A DNA stretch of 64,000 bases from Bdellovibrio sp047344985 (GCF_047344985.1 NZ_CP178861.1:1116001-1180000); one strand, 5' to 3'. Shown: positions 48,946 to 59,054, counted from the first letter of the stretch. Translations and numbers: made by a program. Notes: generated by a model not told the origin, from the sequence alone.

Positions 48946-51894
48946 CTATTCTTCTGCAGGAGCGAATCCGCGGCGAAGAGTGTTTTCAGTCACGGCTGCT
49001 GGTTCCATGTATTGTTTGATGTAATCAGGGCCGCCGGTTTTTGAACCGATGCCTGACATTTTAAAGCCACCAAACGGATGACGATCGACCATGGCACCTG
49101 TGATACCGCGGTTGACGTACAAGTTACCCACTTCGAATTCTTCTTTCACGCGAGCGATGTTGGCAGGGGAGCGAGAGAACACACCGCCTGTCAGTGCATA
49201 CTCTGTGCTGTTTGCGATTTCCAAAGCGTGATCCAAATTTTTTGCACGGATCACAGCCACAACCGGGCCGAAGATTTCTTGTTGAGCCAGTTTTGAATCA
49301 CCTGGAACGTCGCCAAAGATTGTTGGCGGAACGAAGAAACCGTTTGTTGGCGCTTGGCCTTTGAACAACAGCTTATTCGTTTTTTCAGTTTCAGCGATCG
49401 TATTCAAAATACGCTCGTGAGCTTCTTTATCAACAACCGGTCCCATGTAAGCTTTTGGATTTTCAGCCGACATGACCTCGATAGATCTTGCCGCTTCCAC
49501 CAGACGATCTGTGAAACGATCATAAACTTCATCAAGAACGATCACGCGGCTGGCAGCAGAACATTTCTGTCCAGAGAAACCAAACGCCGAGTAAAGAACT
49601 CCGTCCACCGCTTCATCAAGATCCGCATCATTATCGATGATCACGGCATTTTTACCGCCCATCTCGATAATGCATCTCTTCACGTGTTGTTGTCCTGGTT
49701 GAACAACAGAGGCGCGATTTAAAATGTGCAACCCGACAGCTTTAGAACCTGTGAAGGCAATCGTCGTCGTGTATTTGTGGTTCACAATGTATTCACCCAC
49801 TTCTTCACCGAATCCAGGAAGGAAGTTGATCACACCTGCTGGGAAGCCCGCTTCTTGAACCATCTTCATAAGACCCCAAGCAACCACAGAAGATTGCTCT
49901 GCAGGTTTCATCACAACCGTGTTTCCTGTCACAGCCGCTGCTGTCACCATGCCTGCAAGGATCGCCAGAGGGAAGTTCCAAGGAGCGATCACCGCCACAA
50001 CGCCACGAGGTTTGTAGATGTAGTGAGAAAGTTCACCAGGAAGGCCACCCACGCGAAGTGGTTTTTGCAGATTGCGCATATCGCGAGCGTAGTAACGACA
50101 GAAGTCGATCGCTTCACAGATATCACCATCCGCTTCCGCCCACGGTTTACCCACTTCAAGAACTTGAGTTGCGATCAATTTGAAACGATCACGAACCATG
50201 ATGTCAGCGAGTTTATCAACAAGAGCTGCGCGTTCTTCAGCAGAAACATTCTTCCAAGTTTTGAAAGCCGCTTGTGCTGCTTGCATAGCTTGTTCAGCTT
50301 GCTCCACATTCGCCATGCTGATCTTACCAACAACTTGGGAACTTTCAGACGGGTTCACGCGATCAAAGATTTTCTCAGAGCGAATTTCTTTGTTGTTGAT
50401 CATCAATGGCACGTTCACAGGAAGTGCTGCGCGCGCCTCCGCCAGTGCTTTCAACATTTTTTCACGATCGGCTTTCACTGCGAAATCCAAAAGAGGTTCA
50501 TTATAGAACTTGCCCGGTTTTTTTGGAATCACAGGAGATGTTGGAGTCAAACCTTGCGCGGGATCTTTCAGCAACTCAGCTGTAGTTTTGTTATCCGCGA
50601 ATTTTCCACGAAGCCATGATTCATTCGAAGAGTTTTCAAGCAAACGACGTACAAGGTACGCCATTCCTGGGATGAGTTCTCCGACAGGAGCGTATTCACG
50701 CATGCGGTAGCCCATGTCGACCAAAGTTTTCTTGATCGGCTCAGCCATTCCGTAAAGCATTTGGAATTCCAAAGCTTCTTTCGGGATATTTAATTTTTCT
50801 GCGTAAACCATGCACGCTGCGATTGTTCTTACGTTGTGAGACGCAAAAGCAGGGCGGATGTACTTGATATTTTCAAGGAAGTATTTTGCGCACAATTCGT
50901 AGTTCGCATCGGATTCCGCTTTGTTTGTGTAAACAGGAACCGGCCAGCCACGTTGTTCGGCTTCAATAGTTTCGTAATCCCAGTAAGCGCCCTTCACCAG
51001 ACGAACCCAGAATGGAGTGCCCCGAGTTTTCGCAAACTCAGTCAACATCTTGACGTCTTCAAAAGAGTCGCGAAGGTAAGCTTGGATCACGACGCCAAAG
51101 AATTTATAATTTTTAAATTCAGGTTCGTTGATAAGTTCTGTGAACACTTCCAAAGTCAAATGTTTGACAGAGTATTGTTCCATATCCAGATTGATGAACA
51201 CACCTTTTTGCATTCCAAGACGGAACACAGGGCGCATACGATCTTTTAAGATTTTCTTAGTTTCATCCCAAGCCAGATCTTTGATTTGCGAGTAAAGTGC
51301 CGTCATTTTCACAGACACGTTTACTTTTGGCAGAGCACCTTCGTGATCGCGATCGATCTGCGGAACTTCGTCCCACTTCTCTGCATCTTTTGCGAGCCAG
51401 TTCACAAGTTCCACGTATTTGTTCGTGTACTCTTGCGCTTCTTTCTCTGACAAAATCGCTTCACCTAAAATATCGACCGTGAAAGTCATTTTGTTTTTGC
51501 GCGCTTTTTTCAAAACAGGAAGTGCTTCATCTGGATTTTCGCCTGTGATGAACATTTGCGCCATACCCACGACATTCTTTTTGATGGCACTCGCCATCAA
51601 GCCCGGAGCCAAAGAGCCCAAGCCAAGACCGACGTTGAATACTGGAGGAAGTTTTCCGCCATCTTCAGCAAAGTATTCTTTCAAGTGACGAGCGACTTCA
51701 TCACCCGAGTTGATCGAAGGAAGAACGTCCACGAAGCGGAACATGTTCGTTTTGAATTTTTCGTTTTTCATACTCCATTCCATGATGGAGCCATACCAGA
51801 AATCTTTAGAAAAAATGGAAGCCTTTGATTGGCTTTCCATGCGCTTCATAATCTCTTCGCCACGGGCGACGATTTGCGATTGGATATCGTTCAT
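48946..51894 (-). CDS. putA: Bifunctional proline dehydrogenase / L-glutamate gamma-semialdehyde dehydrogenase
   Basis: 982 residues that turn proline into glutamate in two steps. The first 430 form the FAD proline dehydrogenase (WVRLVKGAYWDYETIEAEQR; NVRTIAACMVYAEKL). The second half is an aldehyde dehydrogenase with PWNFPLAILAGMVTAAAVTG, IIEMGGKNAVIIDNDADLDE (general base Glu) and FSGQKCSAASRVIV (catalytic Cys). There is no ribbon-helix-helix DNA-binding start, so it is not a self-repressor. GAGG precedes the ATG. It would let the cell burn prey proline. Confidence 0.97.
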   Translation of the reverse strand: MNDIQSQIVARGEEIMKRMESQSKASIFSKDFWYGSIMEWSMKNEKFKTNMFRFVDVLPSINSGDEVARHLKEYFAEDGGKLPPVFNVGLGLGSLAPGLMASAIKKNVVGMAQMFITGENPDEALPVLKKARKNKMTFTVDILGEAILSEKEAQEYTNKYVELVNWLAKDAEKWDEVPQIDRDHEGALPKVNVSVKMTALYSQIKDLAWDETKKILKDRMRPVFRLGMQKGVFINLDMEQYSVKHLTLEVFTELINEPEFKNYKFFGVVIQAYLRDSFEDVKMLTEFAKTRGTPFWVRLVKGAYWDYETIEAEQRGWPVPVYTNKAESDANYELCAKYFLENIKYIRPAFASHNVRTIAACMVYAEKLNIPKEALEFQMLYGMAEPIKKTLVDMGYRMREYAPVGELIPGMAYLVRRLLENSSNESWLRGKFADNKTTAELLKDPAQGLTPTSPVIPKKPGKFYNEPLLDFAVKADREKMLKALAEARAALPVNVPLMINNKEIRSEKIFDRVNPSESSQVVGKISMANVEQAEQAMQAAQAAFKTWKNVSAEERAALVDKLADIMVRDRFKLIATQVLEVGKPWAEADGDICEAIDFCRYYARDMRNLQKPLRVGGLPGELSHYIYKPRGVVAVIAPWNFPLAILAGMVTAAAVTGNTVVMKPAEQSSVVAWGLMKMVQEAGFPAGVINFLPGFGEEVGEYIVNHKYTTTIAFTGSKAVGLHILNRASVVQPGQQHVKRCIIEMGGKNAVIIDNDADLDEAVDGVLYSAFGFSGQKCSAASRVIVLDEVYDRFTDRLVEAARSIEVMSAENPKAYMGPVVDKEAHERILNTIAETEKTNKLLFKGQAPTNGFFVPPTIFGDVPGDSKLAQQEIFGPVVAVIRAKNLDHALEIANSTEYALTGGVFSRSPANIARVKEEFEVGNLYVNRGITGAMVDRHPFGGFKMSGIGSKTGGPDYIKQYMEPAAVTENTLRRGFAPAEE

Positions 51895-51973
51895 ATTTTT
51901 ACCTCAAATGAGAGGCCGCATATTCGCTCTGCTAGAGAGAAAACTCAAGGACTTTGCTGGACTAAAGAGGGTG

Positions 51974-52002
51974 TGTAAAAACGGAATAACGACGAGCGTC
52001 AA
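51974..52002 (-). promoter_or_regulatory. Candidate sigma-70 promoter of putA
   Basis: On the minus strand TTGACG, 17 bases, TTTACA, about 80 bases upstream of the putA start. Confidence 0.4.
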
Positions 52003-52029
52003 TTGGTGTGATTTAAGCCTAAAAAAGAA

Positions 52030-52617
52030 TTAAATCACTTTCCAAGAATGCTTCGCCTTCGAGACGATCTCGGCTTCCAAAATATCGCCCTTTTTAAAAG
52101 GCCCCACCCCTGACGGAGTGCCTGTTAAAAGCAGATCTCCGGGCATCACAGGGAAATGAAGGCGTACGAAATCCAAAAGCTGCTCCAGAGAGAAAATCAT
52201 TTGAGCCGTGTTACCGTGTTGGCGAACTTCGCCGTTCACTTTTAAAACCAGCTCCAAGTTTTTCAATTCATCGAGATCGTTCACCGGAAAAAATCCAGAG
52301 AGCGGGCAGGAGTCCTTAAAACTTTTCGCCAAGGTCCAAGGGTGTCCTTTGGATTTTAGCTGATTTTGTTTGGCGCGGTCTGTGATGTCGATTGCGATGC
52401 ACGCTTCATCAATTTGCAAGTTGTCGTCAAAGCGAAGGGCCAGCTCCACTTCGTGATGAAGTTCGTTCGTCCATGACGGCATGTGGATTTCTTTTGCCGC
52501 AAGTGAAGATGTACTTCCGGCTTTTAAAAAGATCATGGGTTCAGTAGGAACTTCGTTGCCAAGTTCTTTGGCGTGCTCAGCGTAATTGCGACCGACGGCC
52601 CAAATATTTTGAATCAT
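52030..52617 (-). CDS. Fumarylacetoacetate hydrolase (FAHD1-like) family enzyme
   Basis: 195 residues, the short form of the family. WAVGRNYAEHAKELGNEVPT, MIFLKAGSTSS, LHHEVELAL (metal Glu pair), CIAIDITDRAKQNQLKSKGH and LLTGTPSGVGPFKKGD match FAHD1 enzymes, which hydrolyse acylpyruvates or decarboxylate oxaloacetate. Its start overlaps the stop of the histidine phosphatase gene (ATGA), so they are coupled. Precise substrate not decidable. Confidence 0.9.
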   Translation of the reverse strand: MIQNIWAVGRNYAEHAKELGNEVPTEPMIFLKAGSTSSLAAKEIHMPSWTNELHHEVELALRFDDNLQIDEACIAIDITDRAKQNQLKSKGHPWTLAKSFKDSCPLSGFFPVNDLDELKNLELVLKVNGEVRQHGNTAQMIFSLEQLLDFVRLHFPVMPGDLLLTGTPSGVGPFKKGDILEAEIVSKAKHSWKVI

Positions 52618-53105
52618 AAAAGCACCTTCTTAAACTCAATGAATTCGTAAATACCATCTTTGTTCACATCAAAGCCGATGTACTGACAAGGACTCCAATG
52701 AGAAAATTCTGAATCCGAAAGATCTTTATCGCTGGGAACGACAGTCATGGCCTCCACAACAAGATCGTAGTGACTGCAAAGAAAAATCACGGCGTCTTTG
52801 TGTTCGGCGGCACTCTCAAACAGCTTTTCAATACGTGAGCGAAAATCAGTTAGTTTTTCATCGCTTTGTTGTTCAAGCAGGGACGTATTTATTTGCAAAG
52901 GTAGATTAAAATGCTGAGAGAGTGGACGAAACGTGCTGTGCGTGCGTTTTTTAGGAGAGACCCACAACTCCGTTGGTCGCGGTAATTCGTTTTTGAGCAC
53001 CTTGTCGAGAACCTTCGAGGCTTGAGCGTGACCCTCGGCGGTCAAATCAGGATCGCCGGAAAAGTCCATGGCTTTTTGTGCATGTCTAAAGAGATAGATC
53101 TTCAT
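52614..53105 (-). CDS. SixA-like histidine phosphatase
   Basis: 163 residues. The start MKIYLFRHAQKAMD holds the RH catalytic pair (RHA instead of RHG), with SPKKRTHSTFRPL (second Arg) and VIFLCSHYDLVVEAM (second His). SixA removes phosphate from phosphohistidine proteins; small members may have other substrates. It is divergent from hslO across 83 bp, and the FAH-family gene overlaps its end. Confidence 0.85.
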   Translation of the reverse strand: MKIYLFRHAQKAMDFSGDPDLTAEGHAQASKVLDKVLKNELPRPTELWVSPKKRTHSTFRPLSQHFNLPLQINTSLLEQQSDEKLTDFRSRIEKLFESAAEHKDAVIFLCSHYDLVVEAMTVVPSDKDLSDSEFSHWSPCQYIGFDVNKDGIYEFIEFKKVLL

Positions 53106-53188
53106 GATTTGGGTTCTCTCTGCTTGAAATTCGTAGATCGCTTTGTTACTTTGCGAAAGTAGTTTTCCATAGAGTGCAGGAGTTTGTC

Positions 53189-54088
53189 ATGAGTAAAGAG
53201 CGTGTTCATCGTTTTGTTTCCAAAGATTTGACGGTGCGAATTGCCGCAGTGAACGCGACTGAAGTTGTTAAACATATGCAAGGTCTGCAAAATACATATC
53301 CTTTGGCCACTGTGGCCGTAGGACGCAGCATGGTAGGCGCATTGCTGATGGCCGCGCAATTGAAAGACGGTCAAATGGTAGGCTTGCTCTTTAGAGGAAA
53401 CGGCGCTTTGCAAAGTGTCTACGCGGAGGCTTCTTTCAATGGCCAAGTTCGCGGCTACACTCCGAATCCGCAGTATCAACCACCGAATTACGACCATGGT
53501 CTAAGCCTTAAAGAGGCGATCGGAAATGGCACACTCAGTGTCGCTCGCCATCAGCCGTTCCAAAAGCAACCGTTCCACGGAACGGTGGAGTTGGTCAGTG
53601 GTGAAATCGGGCAGGACATTGCTCACTATCTTCATCAGTCTCATCAAATCCGTTCGTTGGTGTCTTTGGGTGTTTACCTTGATACTTACGGAAAAGTTCA
53701 AGCTGCCGGTGGTGTTTTGATTGAAGTGATGCCAGGAGTTTCAGAAGCTGTTGTTGAAATGATCCAACAAAACTATGAAGACTGGAAACCAAATATTTCA
53801 CAAATGCTGCTCGATGGAGCTCAGCCTGTAGATTTGGTAAAACCATTTATGGCGGGTATTGATTTTACAGAAGTGGAACACAATCAAGAGATTGAATACT
53901 TCTGCCCATGCACAAAAGAGCGTGTCGTGCGTGCTCTTGAAACGTTAGGCGAAGAAGAACTTCAGGATATGATCAATAAAAATGAAACGGCGGATGTGAC
54001 TTGTCAAATCTGCGGTCGTCCTTACACAGTGACGATCCCTGAAATTCAAGACATCAAGGATCGTTTGCATAAAGAGTCTCTTCACTAG
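53189..54088 (+). CDS. hslO: Redox-regulated chaperone Hsp33
   Basis: 299 residues. Hsp33 is a holdase activated by oxidative unfolding when its zinc-binding cysteines form disulfides. The C-terminal zinc site is EYFCPCTKERV and VTCQICGRPYTV (CxC and CxxC). The N-terminal domain has VGRSMVGALLMAAQLKDGQM and GNGTLSVARHQPF. ATG 53189 follows GCAGGAG. It ends overlapping the convergent PLD-family gene by four bases. Confidence 0.95.
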   Translation: MSKERVHRFVSKDLTVRIAAVNATEVVKHMQGLQNTYPLATVAVGRSMVGALLMAAQLKDGQMVGLLFRGNGALQSVYAEASFNGQVRGYTPNPQYQPPNYDHGLSLKEAIGNGTLSVARHQPFQKQPFHGTVELVSGEIGQDIAHYLHQSHQIRSLVSLGVYLDTYGKVQAAGGVLIEVMPGVSEAVVEMIQQNYEDWKPNISQMLLDGAQPVDLVKPFMAGIDFTEVEHNQEIEYFCPCTKERVVRALETLGEEELQDMINKNETADVTCQICGRPYTVTIPEIQDIKDRLHKESLH

Positions 54089-56256
54089 AATTCGCTATCG
54101 AACATTCCGATGATGGCTCTTTGCCAGAAGTGAACCTTTTGCTTTTCCGTGATAGGGCGGGAAAGCTTGAGGTATCCGTTATAGATGCTTGTCATCTTCT
54201 TTGTGAATGCCGGGCTGTAAATCAAGGCCCCGTTTTCCATGTCGTGAATGAAACTGCGCTTGTTTAAATTCACAGAGCCTATGAACGACATCTCGTCATC
54301 AATCATCACAAGTTTTGAATGCAGGATGATTTTAGGTTCGATGTATTCATAGATTTTGACCGTGTCTTTAAACTTGTTCACACCATCTTTATTTACGGCA
54401 CCTAGGATAAAGTCAGCTGTGTCGCCTTCTAGATCCAAACGCGTAATCAAAGTGATTTTTACACCACGAGCGGCGGCGTTCTTTAAAGCTTCTCCGACTT
54501 TTTTAAGAGGACGGAAGTACGGAGTGGAGATCAAAATCTTTTTGGAAGCGTGATTAATCAACTCTGCGTAATAGTCTTCAAGATTGCGATTGTCTTTAAA
54601 AGGAATCGAGACATAGTGTCTGATCAGTGGATGAGTGTCGGCATCAGCGAAATATTGCGGATCAGGGCGAGCGCTCGATGCACTTTGTGCTGTTGTTGGG
54701 CGTACATTGAACGTATCAGAGTCTTGCATCCAAAGGGCGTAATACTGAACGGCGAGCTTTTCTGCAAACGTCTTTGATTTAATCAAAAATTCAAAATCGC
54801 GCCAGTGTACAAAAGACTCTTCACCTTTGGAGTAGTTCACTAAAGAAGGAAAACTTGTGAAATTCGGAGCCGCTCTAAATAAGAAACCATCGTGAATATT
54901 ACGTCCGCCAAGAACCACACGGTTGGCCGAAGGATCTGTCGAAGAAAGAGTGAGGAAGATCTTCACATGATTTGTACGGTGAAATTCGTGCAGCTTGCCA
55001 CCACTTCTTGCGGCGTTGTCGTAACGATATTGAACAACTTTGATATTGCCGTTTTCAGAAGCCATTTTTTCAAACATCGCCTGGTCTTTTTTAAGCGTAA
55101 TGACGTCTGAAATAAGAATGCGCACTTGCGCTCCGTGATCGGCATGATACTTAATCAAGCGCGCTAAAACGTTGCCGTAAAAGTCACTGCGGTAAACCAG
55201 ATAAGAAACAAAAATCGCATCTAGCTTTGGTGCTTTGGACATATCCAAAGGCAGGAAAGGATTTTTCTCCGTCAGAAATTTTTGTGGCAATCTTTGTCCT
55301 AAAAGCATTTCTACTTTGGCTTGCAATCCCTCTTCAGGATCTTCCAAAGTTGTTAAAGAGTCGGCGCTGAGTGGGCAGTTCATACTCGTAAAATTTGAAC
55401 TCAAGAAAAACTGCTGCGGTTTTGTAAGGCCTGCATTGGAAGGAAACACACAAGCTTCATAAGTGCGCGCGAGATTTTGTAAATAGCCCAGCTTTTCTTT
55501 TTCTGTTTTAAGCTGGAATGTGTACTCTTTGCTTGTGTCACCCCAAGGATCTTTGAACATCACGTCACAGCTTTTCACTTCGGCAGAAGGACGGAAGCGA
55601 ACTTTTTGTCCATTGAGCTTGGCATCGTACCAGTTAAATTTAGCACTTTGAAAAGCACCATATTGGTCAGCTTTGAAGAGTCCCGTTTTTAGTGCAAAGG
55701 GACCATCACAGCGAATGCGGGCTTCTAAATATTTTTGCGCATCTCTTTGTTCGTCGTCGTTGCGTGTAACGGAAGAAGCGACGCGAGAATAGGTTTCATG
55801 ACGTAAAAGAAGTTCGTAGCTTCCAGCATTGATATTGCCCATCGAAAAGAAACGAGGCTGACCCAAGCCTTTGATGTAATAGGAAAGATCGCCCAAGGTC
55901 ATTTCTTCTTCTTTGACACCCCAAGAGTTATGCATGGTGCTTGAGAATGTGCGGGGAGAATCGCCGTGAGCTGATTTGGATGTGAAAGAGGACGACTGTT
56001 CCTGGAAAACTTTCTTTTGCTCTTGAAGTTTTTGAACGGATTTAGAAAGAGAATCTTCTTTCTCGCGATCTTGCGCCTTTTGGGCACGCATCAATTGATC
56101 TTCTTGTATTTGCAAGTTCACTTCCGAGTCATAAAGTCTCGCCAAGGAAAGAGGCATGCCGTTGTCTATCAGGGAAGCAGGCTCCCTCTGAAAGGTCTGA
56201 CAAGAACTTAATAGAATCATTGGCAGAATGAGGGCAAAACCGGAATTTCTAAACAT
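54085..56256 (-). CDS. Phospholipase D-superfamily lipoprotein (cardiolipin synthase-like)
   Basis: 723 residues with a lipobox (MILLSSCQTF, Cys about 19). A coiled-coil (QDREKEDSLSKSVQKLQEQK) and a long N-terminal region of unknown fold precede the catalytic part at about 340-700. The second HKD motif, LHSKLVMIDDEMSFIGSVNL, is complete. The first reads TNHVKIFLTLSSTDPSANRV, where the Asp is farther from the Lys than usual. It may act as phospholipase or cardiolipin-type transferase in the envelope, perhaps on prey membranes. Almost twice the usual family length because of the N-terminal extension. Confidence 0.88.
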   Translation of the reverse strand: MFRNSGFALILPMILLSSCQTFQREPASLIDNGMPLSLARLYDSEVNLQIQEDQLMRAQKAQDREKEDSLSKSVQKLQEQKKVFQEQSSSFTSKSAHGDSPRTFSSTMHNSWGVKEEEMTLGDLSYYIKGLGQPRFFSMGNINAGSYELLLRHETYSRVASSVTRNDDEQRDAQKYLEARIRCDGPFALKTGLFKADQYGAFQSAKFNWYDAKLNGQKVRFRPSAEVKSCDVMFKDPWGDTSKEYTFQLKTEKEKLGYLQNLARTYEACVFPSNAGLTKPQQFFLSSNFTSMNCPLSADSLTTLEDPEEGLQAKVEMLLGQRLPQKFLTEKNPFLPLDMSKAPKLDAIFVSYLVYRSDFYGNVLARLIKYHADHGAQVRILISDVITLKKDQAMFEKMASENGNIKVVQYRYDNAARSGGKLHEFHRTNHVKIFLTLSSTDPSANRVVLGGRNIHDGFLFRAAPNFTSFPSLVNYSKGEESFVHWRDFEFLIKSKTFAEKLAVQYYALWMQDSDTFNVRPTTAQSASSARPDPQYFADADTHPLIRHYVSIPFKDNRNLEDYYAELINHASKKILISTPYFRPLKKVGEALKNAAARGVKITLITRLDLEGDTADFILGAVNKDGVNKFKDTVKIYEYIEPKIILHSKLVMIDDEMSFIGSVNLNKRSFIHDMENGALIYSPAFTKKMTSIYNGYLKLSRPITEKQKVHFWQRAIIGMFDSEF

Positions 56257-56380
56257 ACATTCCTCCAGGAGTTCTCATCGGAATTTGCCTGAACTATTTT
56301 AGGCACTGTCAAAACTTTAGACACCCTGAAAAGGCTGTGGCGGCTATGGGCTAGGAGTGAGGTTTGCTTATTCTAAGGGT

Positions 56381-57556
56381 ATGAATATATTCCGTTTTAA
56401 AACCTCTAAATCGATTCCCTTGGTATGGGTGTCACTCTTTTTAGGAATCAGTGCGATCGTTGCGATCCTAAGCTTTTCCTATGAGGTTTACACGGCAAAG
56501 TCTTCTGTTGAGCAATACGTCGGCATTTGGGAAGACGACATTGCCCAAGCCAAAATCTTTCAGGGCGATCAAACGCTGCAAAATAAAATTTTAAAACAGC
56601 TTAAAGAAGTTCATGCAGCGGTGGGAGCCACAGAAGTCCAAAACCCTGAAAAACTTCAATGTGTGTTTTCAACCGATGTTCCTATTACCTACAACTCATT
56701 GCCGTCGGGAAGCATGAGAGTTTGTTTTAACACTGTCGATTTGGCAGTGAAGGCCTTGCTGTCTCCGCTTTTTATGTTGGGCATTCTTTTAGGAATGATT
56801 TTCCTGGGTGTCGGTGTTCGTCGTGAGTTCCTAAATCAATTGCATGAACAAAAACTTGAAGCTGAATTGGCGTTGAATAAAGAAATCGCAACGATTTCTC
56901 GTCAGGTGGCCCACGACATTCGTGGCCCGTTGATGGCTCTCACAACATTGAGTCAGCTTTCTCACGAAATGGGTTCAGATAAAAAAGAATTGTTGGATCT
57001 TGCAGTGGCTCGCATTCGTGGTATTGCGGAAGATCTTTTGACCAAAGGTAAAAAAGAAAAGAAAGAAGACGTCGTTGTCGTGAAGGACGCAGGTTCAGAT
57101 CTTTCTAATTTGATGGAATCGTTGCTCAAAGAATATCGTTTTTCTCACCCCAAAGTGGATTTCACATGGCATAAGCATATTCACTCTGAAAAAGCCGCTG
57201 TCAGTTTGGAATCAATTAAAATTCAAAGAGTCGTCAGTAATTTAATTAACAATTCCCTCGAAGCTTTGCCGGAAAAAGAAGCCTCTATCAATATGACCTT
57301 GATGGAAAGACAAGAACATTGGTTGTTGCAAATCATGGATAATGGCTGCGGTATTCCCGAAGAGATTTTACCTCGCCTGATGGAAGAGGGAGTCAGTCAC
57401 GGTAAGGAAAACGGTCACGGCTTAGGTCTTTTTGACGCTCGCAAAACACTGCAATCCATCGGTGGAGAATTGCAAATTCGTTCTCGCGTTGGTGTTGGAA
57501 CTCAAGTCGTTTTATTATTCCCGAAAAATTTAGAATCCGTCGCGCAGATTTCTTAA
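56381..57556 (+). CDS. Orphan sensor histidine kinase
   Basis: 391 residues with membrane helices at about 14-36 and 132-152 bounding a periplasmic sensor region of about 95 residues. The H-box ISRQVAHDIRGPLMALTTLS, N-box RVVSNLINNSLEA, and G-boxes MDNGCGIPEEI and GHGLGLFDARK form a complete kinase core of the HisKA type. No response regulator gene is adjacent, so the partner is elsewhere. ATG 56381 follows AAGGG; a GTG eight codons upstream is in frame. Confidence 0.92.
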   Translation: MNIFRFKTSKSIPLVWVSLFLGISAIVAILSFSYEVYTAKSSVEQYVGIWEDDIAQAKIFQGDQTLQNKILKQLKEVHAAVGATEVQNPEKLQCVFSTDVPITYNSLPSGSMRVCFNTVDLAVKALLSPLFMLGILLGMIFLGVGVRREFLNQLHEQKLEAELALNKEIATISRQVAHDIRGPLMALTTLSQLSHEMGSDKKELLDLAVARIRGIAEDLLTKGKKEKKEDVVVVKDAGSDLSNLMESLLKEYRFSHPKVDFTWHKHIHSEKAAVSLESIKIQRVVSNLINNSLEALPEKEASINMTLMERQEHWLLQIMDNGCGIPEEILPRLMEEGVSHGKENGHGLGLFDARKTLQSIGGELQIRSRVGVGTQVVLLFPKNLESVAQIS

Positions 57557-57579
57557 GTAATAACTCCGAAGAACCCGAA

Positions 57580-58500
57580 TTATTGATCGAGTTTAATACC
57601 CAAAACATTTTCAATGGTTTTTTCGTAGACGTCTTTTTTACGAGTCTTCGTGGGTGCGATTTCTTTTTTGCGGATGGTTCCGGATTCTTTTGGAAAAGAA
57701 ACATAAAGATCGCGCTCATTAGTTTTAGCTAACAGATCAAACTTATATTCAGTGTCTTTGCAAATAGCTGTCAGAGAAACGGGGAGCTTTAACTCTTTAG
57801 AAGGTGTGATCTGAAGTTCACTGACATTCAAAGTTGTGATTTTGATTTTTAAATCTTTCTCTGCCGGGTTTTCGATATTTTCAATTGCGCAAGGGAACGT
57901 CACAAGAGTCGGTGTCTGAGCTTCCACATGAATTTGTGGAGAGAATGAAAAAACTTGTGGGGAGGAAGAGAAAGTCATCTCTTGCACCAAAAGACCCCAA
58001 GGATTTTCAAGCGTGCGTTCGGCATTTTGCAGTTTTAATTTTGAGGTGACGTAAAGTTCGTTCTTTTGCAGTTCGCCTTTTTGTTGGGTTTCCTGATGAA
58101 TTTGCAGATATGTCTCTGCTTCGTAAGAGCCGTCATCAAATTTCTTTAAACTTTTAAGCTGACCTAGTTGAGAAAGATTCTTTTGCTGAATTTTTTCTCG
58201 TAAACGACTGACTTCGCGAACACGCTCTTCGCTAAGTTTGGGAGCCATTAAGAACGCCAGCGATGTTTGGGATTGCCAAAAGTTATTGGAGTCATAGTTG
58301 TAAAAACGATCCAAATACTGGCGGAGGAATGTCATCTTTTCCATTTCGCCCAACTGGATGTTTTGCAAAGATTCTTTTCCTGCCTCCATGCTAATGGCAA
58401 CAACACGGGGATTGCTTTTCAGTTTCCAATAAAGATAACTGACAACAGATCCCCAGGCGATACTTACAATCAGCAATGCAGAAAGAATTTTAGTTTTCAT
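57580..58500 (-). CDS. Membrane-anchored protein, possibly TraE-like
   Basis: 306 residues with one N-terminal membrane helix (ILSALLIVSIAWGSVVSYLY). The next 150 residues (FLRQYLDRFYNYDSNNFWQS, LREKIQQKNLSQ) follow the pattern of TraE/VirB8-like conjugation proteins. The rest is beta-rich with two Cys (VTFPCAIENIENP, AICKDTEYKF), reminiscent of TraK. That reading is weak. It overlaps the stop of a lipoprotein gene by one base, so the two proteins probably work together at the envelope. Confidence 0.65.
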   Translation of the reverse strand: MKTKILSALLIVSIAWGSVVSYLYWKLKSNPRVVAISMEAGKESLQNIQLGEMEKMTFLRQYLDRFYNYDSNNFWQSQTSLAFLMAPKLSEERVREVSRLREKIQQKNLSQLGQLKSLKKFDDGSYEAETYLQIHQETQQKGELQKNELYVTSKLKLQNAERTLENPWGLLVQEMTFSSSPQVFSFSPQIHVEAQTPTLVTFPCAIENIENPAEKDLKIKITTLNVSELQITPSKELKLPVSLTAICKDTEYKFDLLAKTNERDLYVSFPKESGTIRKKEIAPTKTRKKDVYEKTIENVLGIKLDQ

Positions 58501-58964
58501 CAGTCGTTCTTTTCAAGTGGCAAGATCTCAATCACGCGGTCACGGTGTGATTTTTTATTGGGACCCTCATCAACCCACTGATCCACTTTGTACAATTTGA
58601 TGCGCGCTCGGCCTTTTTGGAAATATTTTTTATCGGCAGGTCCAACAGTTTCTTTTTCCAAAACAGACGGACCATTTTGGAAGAAATCAAGCTGCGCTTT
58701 CATCTTTTCATTTTCAAGCTTCATGACTTCAAGATCTTTTTCATCATTAAAATAATAATTAGCAGCCACCGCCGTCACAACGCCGATAATTCCACCCCAA
58801 TAAAGCGCATGCAATTCTGGGCGTTCATCGCTAGGAGCCGTTCCGGCTCCGATCGCAGCACCGACGCCGACACCGACAGCGGTTGCTGCCAGACGGCTTT
58901 TTTGGTTGGTCGCACAGGCTGAAACAAAGAGGCACAATCCAAGAAGCAAAATCTGTAATTTCAT
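58500..58964 (-). CDS. Lipoprotein with glycine-zipper segment
   Basis: 154 residues with a lipobox (LCLFVSACAT, Cys about 17). A glycine-zipper hydrophobic stretch follows (AVGVGVGAAIGAG; WGGIIGVVTAVAANYYF), then a helix and a basic beta-rich end. ATG 58964 is chosen because the lipoprotein signal begins there, although the frame is open 25 codons further. Its stop overlaps the start of the TraE-like gene. Function unknown. Confidence 0.72.
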   Translation of the reverse strand: MKLQILLLGLCLFVSACATNQKSRLAATAVGVGVGAAIGAGTAPSDERPELHALYWGGIIGVVTAVAANYYFNDEKDLEVMKLENEKMKAQLDFFQNGPSVLEKETVGPADKKYFQKGRARIKLYKVDQWVDEGPNKKSHRDRVIEILPLEKND

Positions 58965-59054
58965 ATAGACAATTCTAGGTTTAAAACAAGAGTCTTGCAA
59001 ACTCTTGCTCACTAGATATTGGTAGGGAAATTTCGCCAATGAAACGGCAAAATT

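Noticed and set aside
49726..50619. 297-codon open frame antisense to putA
   Set aside because: The product is rich in His, Arg, Cys and Phe, typical of antisense shadows of a conserved gene; putA on the other strand is certain.
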